Program-made: the position numbers and the translations under genes
DNA from: Gymnopilus junonius
Taxonomy: Eukaryota > Basidiomycota > Agaricomycetes > Agaricales > Galerinaceae
Length of the DNA stretch: 64,000 bases
NCBI GenBank assembly: GCA_015501075.1
Contig: JADNYJ010000002.1
Span: 992,001-1,056,000 of the forward strand
Direction: 5' to 3'
Notes under the pieces: generated by a model
Seen by the model: the letters and a program-made list of their open reading frames with translations, nothing else
Told to the model about the DNA's origin: nothing
Databases searched by the model: none
Shown: positions 1 through 12,103 of the stretch, piece by piece
Layout of the letters: every line of letters begins with the position of its first letter
Position numbering within the stretch: position 1 is the first letter of the stretch

Positions 1-800
1 GAGGTGCATTGGCTCCTTCGAGGAATTGCCGACCAAGAACAAGAATATCAGAGGAAAGTGACACGAATTTGTTCCGATCAGCTGGAGGCAGGTCAATACC
101 GGACTTCTCAAAGTCGCGCCAAAATATCAAGGCTGTCTGATAGGCTTCGGGTCTAAGAGTCTTGACAATCGACGGGATCGGACAGTACGGCTTTGAGGAC
201 CTGTTCAAAAGACATGAATAAAGGAATGAACGAGAGTAACTGGATGCTATACACACCTCGTTCAGACCAAACATGAGTATTCAATACGTTCATGAACTCG
301 CACAGAGTTTCGTATGCCGTATTTGCAGCGTCCACCCATAGCCGATCCGGATGCGCATTCCGGACAAGCTCTGCAAGATCAATGACACCGCAGAGCATGT
401 CGCTCAGACGGTCAAGGTTCTTCACTACCTTGAGCATCTCGTCTCGCGATTCCCTTGACCGAAGGATGCGGTTTGTAAGCAGTTGCGCGCGAACGACCGT
501 AGCATCGGCAAGTGATATAAGAGCTGCGGGCTGGGTGAGTGTGGGATGGCCAAAGAGACCTGTTACAGGGAATGGTGATGACCTGAAGGTAGATTGGGGG
601 TTATCGAACACGGTTATTAGGTTCTTGTCGTCGACGGAAGCGGGGATGAAGTGAGTAGCAAAGTTCCTTGGGGGATCATGGTGGGCCAAAAGACAGCCGC
701 GGAATCTGAACTTTGGTTTGGATGAAAGCGCCCTCCTGGCCGAACTCGGCAAGCATAAATACGAGTGAAAGAACGCAACTGTCTCCTCTCCTTGGCTCAA
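1..800 (-). CDS. OCT1: Mitochondrial intermediate peptidase (Oct1/MIP), 5' part only
   Basis: Members of this M3 zinc peptidase family remove an octapeptide from imported mitochondrial precursors in the matrix. The translated exon carries the family's N-terminal helical region: [11 protein letters not shown], then [18 protein letters not shown], then NAHPDRLW. After a short intron (about 199-254) the match resumes with VLKAVLSDP and [19 protein letters not shown]. The HEXXH catalytic site lies off the left edge. No in-frame ATG precedes the conserved part: the open frame begins after a TAG at about 800, so the true start is unresolved, perhaps through an upstream exon or an indel. Near 173 the frame shifts by one base between VLKAVLSDP and PSIVKTL, equivalent to one extra base. 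I suspect a sequence error. Family assignment is firm; gene limits are not. Confidence 0.85.
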
Positions 801-1023
801 CTATGCAGATTGAAAGCACGCACAGTCCAGAGTAGCCCTAATCAGTCACGTGATAACTCCTTGCGTAAATGGCGCTTTCCGATTGGTCCAATGCACCGGA
901 TAATAAAATCTCGTATATATTATATGCTGCTAAATACTGTGTAATGTGAGAAGTAGATGTCAGAGGTCGGCCACCAGATAGTAAAGATCTAGATAATTAT
1001 GTCCTGCAAGGTAGCCAGGCAGC

Positions 1024-3151
1024 CTAAGGAGATGTTACGGTGACGGACTTCCTTCCAAGACCATATTTGTGTTTGATTGCGCATCTTCTGAATCTTCTAC
1101 ATAATTTAGCATTTCGCTCATTCATATCGGAAGACTTTGAAGGGCTAGGAGGTTTGTGGGATGACGCTGCTGGTATTGGCTCAACTGCGTACACCCAGAA
1201 CTTAGATTTTTTCTTGCCCGCTATCTGTTCCATGGCAATCTCAGTCGGTTTCAGGGCAGCTGCGCCCGAGGCTTTGACCCTGATGCCGTTACCCAAGCCA
1301 TGAGGATCTGAAGGGCCGCTATCGGTCGATGGAGCGCTTGCTGTACTTTCTTCAGTGCGAGCACGTTTACGTCTTGGTTCCACATCTAGCAAGGCGTCAC
1401 CACCCGATAAGCGTGTAGAACGACGTTCTCCACGCCAAAGCCCAGAATCAGAGGAGCCTTCACGCTTGCCGTTGGCGTTTACAGTTGAAGTCCGCGTTGA
1501 CCGTCGAGTACCTACAGAGGGACCAGCACGGCTCTTCGACCATCATTTAAGTAACCTTGCTCGTATTCATCGTCCGGACGCTCTTCGTCTTGGTATGATA
1601 TTCATCCCCATGTCCTGTTCGTCCCAAAAATAGGAAGTCAGCTTAGAAAAGTCACAGCTCGTTACCCATGCTTGCCACTCGCCTCTGTATCAAAATCATT
1701 ACTATAAACGTAATCGGGTTTTCGCGTTTGTCGACGTGTCCTTGTCTGTCTTACCTCCGCTTGAGCAAGGAGGAGTCTTTTCTGTTCAATCTTTTTCCTG
1801 ACTCTTTGGACGCGCTATTCATTTTTTTAAAAAGAAAATCCCAATTAGCGCAACGCGAACAAAATAGGAAGAAAGGAAAAAGTATCAGGGTAAACATGAT
1901 AAGGGTCCTTACACGGCTATATATTTTAAGAAAGCCACTTACCGCGAGCTCCACGTCAATAGCCTCGATGCGTGCTTCGAGAGCCGCGATCAGGGTGATA
2001 TGAGCGTTTTCTAGTTTTGTTCTTTTTTTGCCCTTCTTGGGTTCAGGAGGTGCGGTTGCTTTCAGGTTTCCAATGGTAGCCAGATATTCCTCTCGTGTTG
2101 AAGAAACGGTCTGGAAGGTGGCTGTGATTTTCCATGGATTTGTCGACACGTAAATTCGGGGTGAGTCTGAACATAAAAAAGATCAATTAGCGTTATATCT
2201 TTCGGTAAAGCTGTGAATCTGAACGGCAAGGCCGGCCCACGAGAGGAAACAAGAAAGATATTAAACAGCTTTCGGGCAATATACGCAAATAGGGAGAAGA
2301 CAAGGAGGAAAAGCTGAAGAATGGTTGTGCACGGACCATCTGCGACCCAGAAACGTTTACGTTGACAGTCTTGTCCGATGGGTACTAATTGCAAATTTTC
2401 TTGACTTTTTGGATCACTTGGATCCAATGTCACAATGGGCGCCTGATTCTTCTTGTGTTTATTGTGCACAACGCCCCATGCGTTATCAATTGTTGCCTTG
2501 ATTCAGGAGCGTGCACAACTGTAGTTCGACGAGTTGTCGCAGGATTTTCAGCTGGAAAGTGTCGAAACCAGAATCATAAGCGTAGGACAGGCCCTTGAGA
2601 CAACAAATACAGACTTTGAAATCCCAGTCAGTGGCAAAGAAACCGCCTTCTAGACCTTCAAAAGGATCAACATTCACTTTCAGGTCTTCATCCCAGAAAA
2701 TAGTTCGCTCGGATGATTTTGAAGTATTCGGAGAGCACAGACGCCACCGTCGTAGAGATTTGGTCGGTGCTGGTACACGAGCACAGTGTCAGCCCATCAT
2801 CAGTCCTTTTCGCGCAGGAAAACACGCGATTACCTCAAGTTACGCGTCTGAGGCTTAAGGTAACGATGAATTGCACCAAAATCTGTGACACAATGTTGCT
2901 GGGCTCTTTTTGCATCAGAGCTTCTTCTAAGCTTTAACACATAAAAATAAGGCTGAAATCGAATGAAAGCCTCGCATGAAGGTGTGCAACTCACTCCATA
3001 GGTGATTCCAATCCTTCTACTTTATGTCGTAGGTTCGTAAATTGCAGATGAACGAATAGACAAACAGTGACTCCCAGCGGTCCGAAGGGTGAGTAGCATT
3101 AGAGGGCGGGCATACATGCGGCCGTTTCTGAAGCTTTAGGGAGCTAGACAT
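1024..3151 (-). CDS. DDT/WHIM-domain chromatin remodelling protein
   Basis: The N-terminus reads SDRWESLFVYSFI followed, one frame over, by FTNLRHKVEGLESPME. This is a DDT domain as found in ISWI-associated subunits (Itc1, CECR2, RSF1 type). Further exons give LKILRQLVELQL and then LQLVPIGQDCQRKRFWVAD and IYVSTNPWKITATF, the WHIM-like block that binds the remodeller ATPase. The C-terminus is basic and low-complexity (RRKRARTEES and a KKKSKFW stretch). Start ATG at 3151-3149, stop at 1024-1026. Likely a nuclear subunit of a nucleosome-spacing complex; the exact orthologue is not clear. At least three single-base frame breaks occur in otherwise conserved sequence (about 3042, 2500-2515 and 1525). 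Each is explained by one missing base, so the gene is probably intact in the organism. It is transcribed away from FAM32A's 3' end. Confidence 0.72.
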
Positions 3152-3477
3152 CGTGAAGGACGCAAGCGGACGCGACGAGCCAGTATGGAGCAGAACAAGA
3201 TGTGACAAGCGAAGGAAAAAGGGCCGTGGGCTAACTGATCAAAGGTAATTGATTCTTATACAGGTCTATTTTCTAGTAGAATGTGGAACAAATATATTAC
3301 AATAGCAGTATTCGTATTAAGGCATAATCAGAAGAAGTAGGTAGCCTATTTTCCTTCCCTCGAATCTGAATTTGTAGAAAAGTTATGAGTTCGAGGGTTA
3401 CTTCTGTACAAAAATGCAGCATGCCATGCATGTTCAAAGGACAGGAAGACGAGTAGATAACAACAAAGGGCAGAGTA
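3152..3477. other. Intergenic: FAM32A 3' flank and DDT-gene promoter
   Basis: An AT-rich spacer between two minus-strand genes. It must hold the FAM32A 3' UTR and the promoter of the DDT-domain gene. I see no conserved coding signal, repeat or RNA gene. Confidence 0.5.
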
Positions 3478-4044
3478 TTATCCTGGTCCGACCTAATATC
3501 ATGGTGAAAAAAAGCATGTGTATGATATATTTGAAAATTACCTTCGGAATATCGTGGTGCTCGCTAAGAGACTCTAGATGGGCATTGAATTCGGCAACGC
3601 GATCCTTATGAGTTTTGTGAGCAAGCTTTGCAATACGATGCTCGAGCTGCATATAAAAATAGGTCAAAACCCGGCAATAATTCTTCGAAGAATAGATGCA
3701 TACGCGACGCTTCTGGACCTCCTCGAAACGCCTCTCGGCTTCAGTCTTTCGGGTTGAACTGCTGCTGCCCGGCAAAGCAGGAGAATTGCGCGAGCTTGTT
3801 GATTGCGACTTAAATGTGTCACTATCCTCAGTGGGAGACAAGAGATCCTTTACATCTTCGAGGTCCTGTATCTTTGAGGATGATTCTGACTTGACCTTTG
3901 ACTTCTTCTTTTTCCTGTTGTCATGTAAGAGCTCGCACATAGATAGACAGACCTTGCCTACACTCACTTTTTAACAATGCCGCCCTCAGCGACCCCTCCT
4001 TTTAGCTTGAGGGAGCCACCAGGGCGAAAGTCGTAATCGGACAT
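3478..4044 (-). CDS. FAM32A-family spliceosome-associated protein
   Basis: FAM32A is a small, conserved, highly charged protein that acts at the exon-ligation step of the human spliceosome. The spliced product begins with a phenylalanine/glycine stretch and the signature SLKLKGGVAEGGIVKK. It then has a Lys/Ser-rich linker, the segment AERRFEEVQKRR, and the conserved C-terminus THKDRVAEFNAHL...EHHDIPKVGPG. The closing GPG tail is encoded by a tiny last exon ending at TAA (3478). Four exons with ordinary GT-AG introns join these blocks in frame. Start ATG is 4044-4042. It is divergent from the TMEM115-like gene, with 164 bp between start codons that must contain both promoters. Human FAM32A is about 112 residues; this protein is longer because of the Ser-rich linker. 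Confidence 0.87.
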
Positions 4045-4208
4045 GAGAGTCAGAAGACAAGCTGCAGTAACAGTTGGTCCCGCTAACGGGCGTTATTTCG
4101 GCACGTGAGGTCACACCGACTCCTCCTGACCGCTCACTCACATTACTGTCCGCGCTGTGCTGTGGCAGAAAATAACCGCTCTACTCTAAGCTCCTTGATT
4201 GCAGCAGG

Positions 4209-5537
4209 ATGGCTGTCCTTTCCTCCCCGCTTGTATTGATACAATCGATTCCCCCTGTCACACGCGCCTTCACTGCTGCAACCTTCCTGTCTTCTGCTCT
4301 CTATGCCTACCTCTGTTGGAAGGGTTTGAGCTCCGAAGCAGCCTACTACATGACAGTCGTACCTGGCTCCGCCTTGTACGCGCCTTGGACTCTCCTGACA
4401 TCAGCACTCGTAGAGACGTCCATATTTGAAGTGAGCGTCTTTGGTTTCTTCTCCCTGTTTAAGTATACTAAGCCCAGCTCTCCGCCAGTTCGTTTTAACG
4501 ATAGTCTTCGTCCCTGCATCCTTGAAGTACCTTGAAAGACTTTGGGGCAGCCTCGAAACTGTAAAGTTCATTGTGGTGTCTGTGGTTGCTTCAAATATCA
4601 TTGCCTTTGGGTTCAATTGGATTGAATTCATCGCGACACGAAATGCCGATTTATTCCTGTGAGTTCTTCAGCGGACTAGCGATTTATGAAAGTTGTGAAC
4701 ATTTTTCTGTCATCAAGCTATGGAATGCAATACCACGGACAAATGTCCTTGCAAATAGCCCTATTAGTGGCCTTCACTCAGTTAATTCCTGAACATCAAG
4801 TCCAGTTTTTTGGTGTCATCAAAGCTCGTGTCAAGGTCTGTGGCGCAGCTAGTATAATCAATAACTCAACAACTGATTTTCTGTATAGACTCTTCCAATG
4901 ACGTACTTAACGTTATCAACAGTATTGTGCTTTGTTGGTTTCCAGTGCCCGTGGATCATCATCCAGTTCGGTTGGTTTGTGGGTTGGGTATACCTCCGCT
5001 TTTACAAGAAAAATACTGGCGACTCTGTAGGAGGCGTTGATACATACGGAGACCGGAGCGAAACCTTCTCGTTGATTTCATGGTTCCCTCCCTTCATGCA
5101 GTATGTCGTTAGTCATAATTGACCGAAAAGGAGTGCTCATATCACCACAGCTACCCTTTGACTTTGCTTGGAAATTTTGTATACTCGTTAGCAACTCGTT
5201 TCCATCTCATCCCCTCCGCTGGTGCGGATGTAGAGTTGGGTGGATACGCTCAAGTACCTGTCAACGCACGCGCGGAGGCTGAAAGGAGAAGGTATGTGTA
5301 TTCACTTCTTATCAGAGTGCAGTCCTAATCATCTCTAATTTCTGTAGAGCCATGGCTTTGAAGGCTCTGGATCAACGGCTAGCTAACACATCATCCCCCG
5401 TTGGTTCTCATTCTACGAACCCAGCGCCTTCACAATCTCGGCAACCTCCAACAATTGCCCGTTCGGAAAGTGGAGGGTCATCCACATCCCAGCCTGCCAA
5501 GAGCCTTACCGAATCCGATGACTCTACGAAAACCTAA
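4209..5537 (+). CDS. TMEM115-like rhomboid-fold Golgi membrane protein
   Basis: This matches the DUF1751/TMEM115 family, catalytically inactive relatives of rhomboid proteases that sit in the Golgi and influence retrograde transport. Visible signatures are APWTLLTSALVE followed after an intron by VPASLKYLERLWGS, then several hydrophobic helices (FIVVSVVASNIIAFGF; CPWIIIQFGWFVGWVYLRF). The cytosolic tail starts near FPPFMHYPLTLLG and ends in a Ser/Pro-rich stretch (SQSRQPPTIARSES). Six or seven exons join cleanly; the FMH|YPL junction spans the intron at about 5100-5150. No rhomboid Ser-His dyad motif is seen, as expected for the family. About 385 residues. Divergent from FAM32A and upstream of COG1 on the same strand. 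Confidence 0.87.
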
Positions 5538-6155
5538 TCACATTAGTCCGACAGTCGATAGATATTGCCAGACCTGCCTAGTCAACACAGGTATAGTATG
5601 TTTGTGTACACGCCTCAAAAACCATGCTATGATTTTTTTTGTCGTTTTGAGTTAGCTTTACTTTCTCGTTGATTAATTGCCTAGGGTAGAATACTTGAAT
5701 GGATGAGTATGCCGTCTCCAGTACTTACTACTTGCCTTGATTGAGTGCATCCCCGACTCTATCACGTGAGTGATAGAATAGAATAGAAAGGGTTCTGTCG
5801 AGTTCGAAATGAACGACTCCCGCCAATGTCGGTCTGAGCTTCCCCACGGCCTCGAACTATGCAGCATGCTAAGATTTATTCACTTTCTTCTATCTGAACT
5901 GCAAATTTTTTAGCTTACAAAAATTTCAATATTTTCTGCATTACATATTTTACTATAGAAGTAACATAATCACCCTTCAGCAGCTAGCAGTAAACTCACA
6001 TTTCACGAAGATCTTGAAAGGATGCAAATGGCGCCGATTGTAGAAAGATAGAGTCGGGGATTGGCGCTTGCGCCGCTACGGGATTGATTATGTAACCATG
6101 CAAAGTAACGACAATTGCTTCTAGAATCTATTTCAGTCTCGACGTTCTTCCGCAC
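5538..6155. other. Intergenic: TMEM115-like 3' flank and COG1 promoter
   Basis: An AT-rich stretch of about 620 bp between two plus-strand genes. It contains short open frames on both strands with no recognisable protein, and no repeat or RNA gene that I can see. Confidence 0.5.
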
Positions 6156-9100
6156 ATGTCATCGTTGTCCTCAGTCCCTTCAGCAAGGTCTTTACTGTCC
6201 CCGAAATCCAATGGTCATATTACATCTGACAGGCTACCTGGCTTTGGGTCATCTCCCACCCCTGTGACATACCAACCGTCGCTGGCATCGGCGAAGCTAC
6301 CTGACGATAGTTTGAGTTTGCGTTCAGACGAACTTTTCACTAAATATACTGTAACCGAAGTGAAGGTGGTTCAGCAGCGCTTGAGGTTACCCATATTTCC
6401 ACTCCAAGATAATAGTGAAGATTGACATTTGTATATGCAGAGCTGATGCTAATGCAAAACAAGAAGAGCTACGGATGATGGTCGGGTACGTGTTCTCCGC
6501 CCCGAAGCACTGTTCACCCTGAATTGAATTAGTAGAACAGAGAAAGATATCGTGACTTACTACAAGCTTCTTCTTCTATCATTTCTATTGCTTCGTCATC
6601 TCAAAGAGTTGTAGACGCGCTGAAAGAGAGCAAAGACTCCATTTCATCTCAGCATCCCTTGCCTGTCACGCCAAAAACAGCAGCAATAGATGGAATAGGT
6701 GGTAAGTTTGCAATTTGTGATGTATCTTCACGACAATCGACAAAGATCGCAGATGGACACCTCTACACATTGCAAGTGCTCTCAGCGCACATAAAACTAC
6801 TTTTGGACGCACCAGAACACCTTTGGCGCCTAATAGAGCGCAAGAAGTACTTCCAGGCTGCTTGGCTGTTCTTGTTGGCTCGAGTAGTCCACCGAGCTCT
6901 TGTGCGAAACGATGAAAATGACGAACAGATATGGGTTAGTGAGGGTGTTGACGTTCTAGTACGTGATACAAGGCCTTTCCAGAGGTGTCCTCCGAATTTT
7001 ATATATCACTAGGCAGAATTTCCACTCGTTCAACGTCAATGGGACGTGGTTTCCCAATTTCGATCACAGATCATCCATAAGTCTACTTTGTCGTTGCGAG
7101 AATCATCTCTGTCTACTGAGGTTCGTCTGTGCTTGATTAAAATTTCCTTCTTCATAATGTTGTTGTTGTTTCTTAGGACACTTGTGCTACCTTGATTACA
7201 CTTCACCTCCTCGATTCCCGACCACTGAATGAAACACTTGTCACCTTGTTTTTACAGCGTTCCAAGACGCTGCAGTCGTTACTTTCATGGAATCAATCTT
7301 CGAACGCCAATGGCCACGCCTCGGATCGGTCGCCCTTATCAGTGCGAGAAGTTACTCGAGTCATGAAAGACGTGTTGAACACAATTTCTGAAACTGTCAG
7401 CACGACCAGAACCATATTCCAAAACGGCAGTTCTCATCCCTCTCTCATCTTACGTGTATTGGAATCACTACAATCAGAATACTCTGAGTCTGATGCTCAG
7501 TCAACGGAGCTCCCTGATGAGCTCCTGCTCTCCACAAAGTCTCTTCTTACACAGCTCACCTCATCCGCCAACTTTCAACTGCTTCCCCGCAACGTCAGGT
7601 CTTATAAGCCTTATATTGACTTGACTTCCTCTTCTACATCTCTATCTTCATCCGAATTTTCTCAATCGCTCCAAGACTGGTTCCATAATTCCTGTAAACA
7701 ATGGCAAGATACTTCAGAGAAATGGCTGGCTGGTTTGCAGTCTGTAAAGGACATATGGAGCCTCAGAACCTCCCTGAGGCGCTGCACTATTGGATCGGGG
7801 TTTGAAGAAACAGAAAAAGACCATGTTCACTATAATCTTGATTTACTCTGCCATAAAAGGATAACCGCAATATGGCGGCGAACTTTGTGTGATGCTGAAA
7901 ACAAGTTCAAGGAAGGTTTGCGTGAGAACGTTTTCTCCTTGGAAAGGCAGTGGCACCCAGGTTCGTTCATCGGGAACGTCCTAAACATATTTGACGTTGA
8001 TCTTAGCCCAACAGACACGTCCCCAGTGGATTTCTTATTCCATCCCCTATCAATACCCGCTTTATCGCAGACCGTCAAATCCTTTGTCGATACCCCTTTC
8101 CAACGATACCAACTTTCTTTGAAAAAGCAGCTCGTCAGCCGTTCAGCCCGTCTAGACAGTGTTATTTCCACACTTGAACAATGTGCACGAGCTATTCAAC
8201 TTGACTTTGTACAATTGAAAACGAATAGCGAGGGGAAAACAATGTCTGACTTTCCTTGATGCTTCTTGAGCCTCATTTCTTACCTTTTAATAGGCAAGTC
8301 GTACAACAGCTCAAAAAAACATATGAACCTGTTGCAACTGAGCTATCTATCAAGATTGTGTCTTTCATCGACGAAGCCGCCTCAGAAGCTGTTGATAGTC
8401 GTAAGTTCTTCATCTCTCTTACCTATATCCACTGACAACAATTACTCGTTAGATTCGGATACAAACGGACTTGCCTTTTTGAGCCGAGTGGTAACGGACC
8501 TTGCTCACTCTTCCTTGTTTGTGCAAAACATTGGCTGCAGGCCTGAATCAGTTCAAGGCTGGTACATTGAACTTTTTCATTACCGAGATCGCTGACACTT
8601 GTCTCTAGAATTCAGGCATAAAATGCTTGATATTAATGAGAAAATTATCAGCAAATGGCGAAAACTGATTATTGATAGTATTCTCCGAAAATGTCGACCC
8701 GTTAGTCACATATTAGCGTCACAAACACCAGGTGAGAATATACCTTTTGTGCGAGGCGTTGCTCTGACAAGGACCAGGACCCTCTCCTCGGCTTTTTCAC
8801 GCATTGTTGTCACTGTGCGATTACATCAGTCAATTAGGAGCTCCCCATCAATTGGAAAGACAGTATGTCGTTGCTCAAGATCTGCTGCGCTCCTTCATGA
8901 ATTTGTGGATTCGTGACAATCTTGAACACGAGGATGTTGAACAGACTCAGCAAGATTTAGCTTTCCTTCGTGCCCTATCTCATGTGTATGGGCAGTCGTG
9001 GCCTGAGACTTCCACACTAATAGATGATAAACTCAAGGCTTTAGTACGTATCGATACGTCATTTTCAAGCTAGAACTAACATGTGTACAGGTCGGAGATG

Positions 9101-9318
9101 ACGCTATGCTCTCTAAACTTGACCAAACTGCATCAGATCATCTAGCGCGTACTCAAACACTACTTTCAACCATTCTCCCACCATCACCTCCGGTTCTGGA
9201 CGCGCCGTTTTTACAATTTGGTACACCTTCTGCAGGGCATACCCACGCTCCTGCGATAGATCTAGCTAGACCGAGTCCTCGCTTTGGAATGCTGTTGGTA
9301 GGAAATGCAGACCGTTAA
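6156..9318 (+). CDS. COG1: Conserved oligomeric Golgi complex subunit 1
   Basis: COG1 belongs to lobe A of the COG tethering complex, which captures retrograde vesicles at the Golgi. The diagnostic N-terminal block is assembled across introns: ADANAKQEELRMMVG, then ERYRDLLQASSSIISIA. This is the Vps51/COG1 motif (LR.lVGeRYRDL). The acceptor that keeps the frame is the AACAG at about 6540. Downstream exons give the long helical-rod sequence HIKLLLDAPEHLWRLIERKK, QAAWLFLLARVVHRAL and a 355-residue uninterrupted exon (7192-8259). The C-terminus SPRFGMLLVGNADR ends at 9318. The protein is about 900 residues, in the normal range for the family. The last exons (8260-9318) are less conserved and their junctions are my best reading. 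Confidence 0.9.
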
Positions 9319-10029
9319 TAGATTTTCGATTTTTCGGACAGTCAGACTTGCTTCTACGGCAACCGTTCCTCTTTTGAGCCAGGCAAGCAAAGATAATGAT
9401 CATTACATTTTAGGCAGTCGGCCTAATCCAGTGGCGCAAGAATATGGATGATACCGATGTAAATGGATCAAATAGGTGGTCTTCATGCTTGGGATATATG
9501 TGTGACCAATGCTGGGTTGTTCCTTTTCCAAATGCGTACAGTACTCTGTTCCTGACCAAAAGTATATGCCAGTTTTCGTGATGACCCCCGAAGAATCTCA
9601 TTGCCGTGTGTCGCCATATATCAGAGGCTTACCTTTGAGTTATACACTGTACAGTGGAGACAAACGTTCCTCAACGAGCTCCCACGAGCGAAGAAAATAA
9701 CCTGACTTGTCAAATATCCAGGGTGATAGAGTATAATCATATGGTCCCCGGGATCAATATGCAATACCAACCATGCGGACCATTCGATTACATATATACG
9801 ACTATTTCAGACTATTTCTCCACTGAGACTTGGTGCCTCTTCCGAATTCATACCTTTAGGTTCTACTCACTCTTGTCAACGGTTAGGAACTCAAGGTGGA
9901 TATACATCAGAGAAATCCCGGTTTTTGAGGCTTTTGTGGCCCCCCTTTTTGCACATGAGGTGCCGACCGGTGAATGGCTGATGAAAGTGAGCTCACATTG
10001 TTCCCTCCATGGTGATATGATGTTCTGAA
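9319..10029. other. Intergenic or unresolved 5' exon of the membrane-protein gene
   Basis: About 700 bp between COG1 and the first recognisable exon of the seven-helix protein. Short open frames exist on both strands (9509-9700 plus, 9410-9601 minus) but none resembles a known protein. The first exon of the downstream gene, with its start codon, probably lies here. Confidence 0.4.
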
Positions 10030-11077
10030 GGTACCACTTCCAAACTCGTGTAGAAAGCAAGCAAGAAGCATTATCGTCTCTTGGACATCTCCGAGTAGTA
10101 TTCTTGACGATCCACATTATTGGCGGCCTCATTGGACTACCTATCCTCGTCGTGACGCTTCTCTTCTCCCATCTGACTACGCCTCGTCAACCCACGCTTA
10201 TCAACTTTTGTATCACTTGGGCCATAAACTCTATAGCTTACACTCTAACGTGAGGAAGACGCCAAATCTGATTTCTACTGTTGTTGACCTATCATGAACA
10301 TCATGCAGGGCCTTGGGAGGGAAAGTTGAAAATGCCTCGACCGCGTTATGCTTTGCGCAAGCGTCCATGATTTTTGGTGCCCCACCTATGTACGAGCGTT
10401 CTCCTTCAAAGCCTTGACCAATGATGTGATACCCCCCTGCAGGTCAGCAGTTGCGACATTTTTGGTTGTCTTGCAAGTTCGTATTTCGCCCACATTAACG
10501 TTTAGCCAATATTCAAGACGTCGACGTGTTCTAGATATGGAAATCGATCAGAAATCCATTCACACCACCATCCCGCAGACAACGGCGTTGCTCGGAGAAT
10601 GTGCATCTGATTGTCGTAAGTAACATCCTTCTGAAGTCCAGAACTGGGGCTGATTTTTTATTCTATAGACCCTATTCCAGCCTTACGTCGTGTACATAAT
10701 CTTTCTGATCATCTCTGTCGGGGTGAGCACCAGTCTATTGCATCTTTTGTATCTGTACCAACTTGGATGTTTTCAAGCTCCAACTCAAGTACCCTACCTC
10801 CCTCGATCGAAGGAACGGCCTTTACTGTACAGTTTCTGGCATCCCATTGTACGTCCTTTCTCTTTTGACCCTTGGAAACTTCGGTAATTAGATGCTAGCC
10901 GACGCTGGAGCGTACCAATCTCATCAGTGGTCTTTTTGGCTTTGGAATGGAATTGGAATTGTGTTTTATTTATATCATAGGCTTGTTTTACATGACATTG
11001 TTTATCGCCTATGTAGTGTGACACGGTATGACTCAGTTAATACTCTAAGTGTCCGTGTTTTTTATCTACTTTTGTCG

Positions 11078-11348
11078 CAGGCTCCTAGAAGCAGCGCTCT
11101 CGGCTTCGCTCGCTGATTTCTAGAGGGGAGCGCAGGTCGGGAGAACTCCGTGATGGCATCAGGGTACAAACAAATAGTTATAAGGTCTCGAGCGAAGCGA
11201 GAGAGCGGCTGCCACATTTTGGCACGGACTTCTCGGGCATGCTTTTGCAGTTTCCATATATCATATCATATCATTTTCATCAATGTCATTTTGTAATCAC
11301 TTAAGCCACTTAGCAGATGCTCAGGTGACCACTATGCATTATGATGTC
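11078..11348 (+). repeat. Left terminal inverted repeat of the Mutator-like element
   Basis: This pairs with 11833-12103 read on the other strand. Apart from one length difference in a poly-T run the outer 255 bp look identical; similarity fades over the last 15-20 bp. Inside the arm are two opposed near-palindromes (around GCTTCGCTCG and CGAGCGAAGC) that could fold. Confidence 0.9.
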
Positions 11349-11832
11349 ATATAACTGTAAGATAAGATGATCGCCTCATCCTTGCAAGAATTCATTCAAT
11401 GTCAGTTCATATATAAGTTTTTGTGAAGCAATTAATCGATCGCAATCAAGATGGACAGAATACTCAAGGCTTTCGAGTGCAGCAACTACTCATTAGCTGA
11501 TTTTCTTAGTCAATTGCTCACTCTGCCAACATATAAAAACCAACCCATCATGCAGTGGACATCGAGAATGTTCAGGATCTCTTGAACATCTAATCTCATC
11601 ACAGAGACATCTTTAGGTACCAGGAAATGGGCTCTTTCATATGTGCAAACCATCTACACTTCTCAGATAGCCTCACTCTGCCATAAAGCCAGTGGATTCC
11701 ACTTCAATGCAAAGAAGATGACTGAAGAGCATATCAAAAAATTCAGTATTGCAGATACAGCTCATAACTTTGACAGTGATGCTCCGGACCTCTTTGAGTT
11801 GGTCAGATTACTCCTTCGTGTGGATAAATACA

Positions 11833-12103
11833 ACATCATAACACGTAGTGGTCACCTGAGCATCTGCTAAGTGGCTTAAGTGATTACAAAATGACATTGA
11901 TGAAAATGATATGATATGATATATGGAAACTGCAAAAAGCATGCCCGAGAAGTCCGTGCCAAAATGTGGCAGCCGCTCTCTCGCTTCGCTCGAGACCTTA
12001 TAACTATTTGTTTGTACCCTGATGCCATCACGGAGTTCTCCCGACCTGCGCTCCCCTCTAGAAATCAGCGAGCGAAGCCGAGAGCGCTGCTTCTAGGAGC
12101 CTG
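11833..12103 (-). repeat. Right terminal inverted repeat of the Mutator-like element
   Basis: Reverse complement of the left arm at 11078-11348, ending GGAGCCTG. It is followed immediately by the second copy of the 9-bp target duplication CTTTTGTCG. Confidence 0.9.

Larger units (their letters stand above)
11078..12103. mobile_element. Non-autonomous Mutator-like element with long terminal inverted repeats
   Basis: Two near-identical inverted repeats of about 271 bp (11078-11348 and 11833-12103) enclose roughly 480 bp. The ends read CAGGCTCCTAGAAGC on each strand. The flanks are CTTTTGTCG at 11069-11077 and again at 12104-12112, a perfect 9-bp target site duplication. Long inverted ends with a 9-bp duplication are the hallmark of the Mutator (MULE) superfamily. 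No transposase is encoded. The interior holds a short plus-strand reading frame (about 11452-11870) resembling the start of a repeated agaric transposon protein. The insertion interrupts the seven-helix protein gene. Near-identity of the two arms suggests recent activity. Confidence 0.9.
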
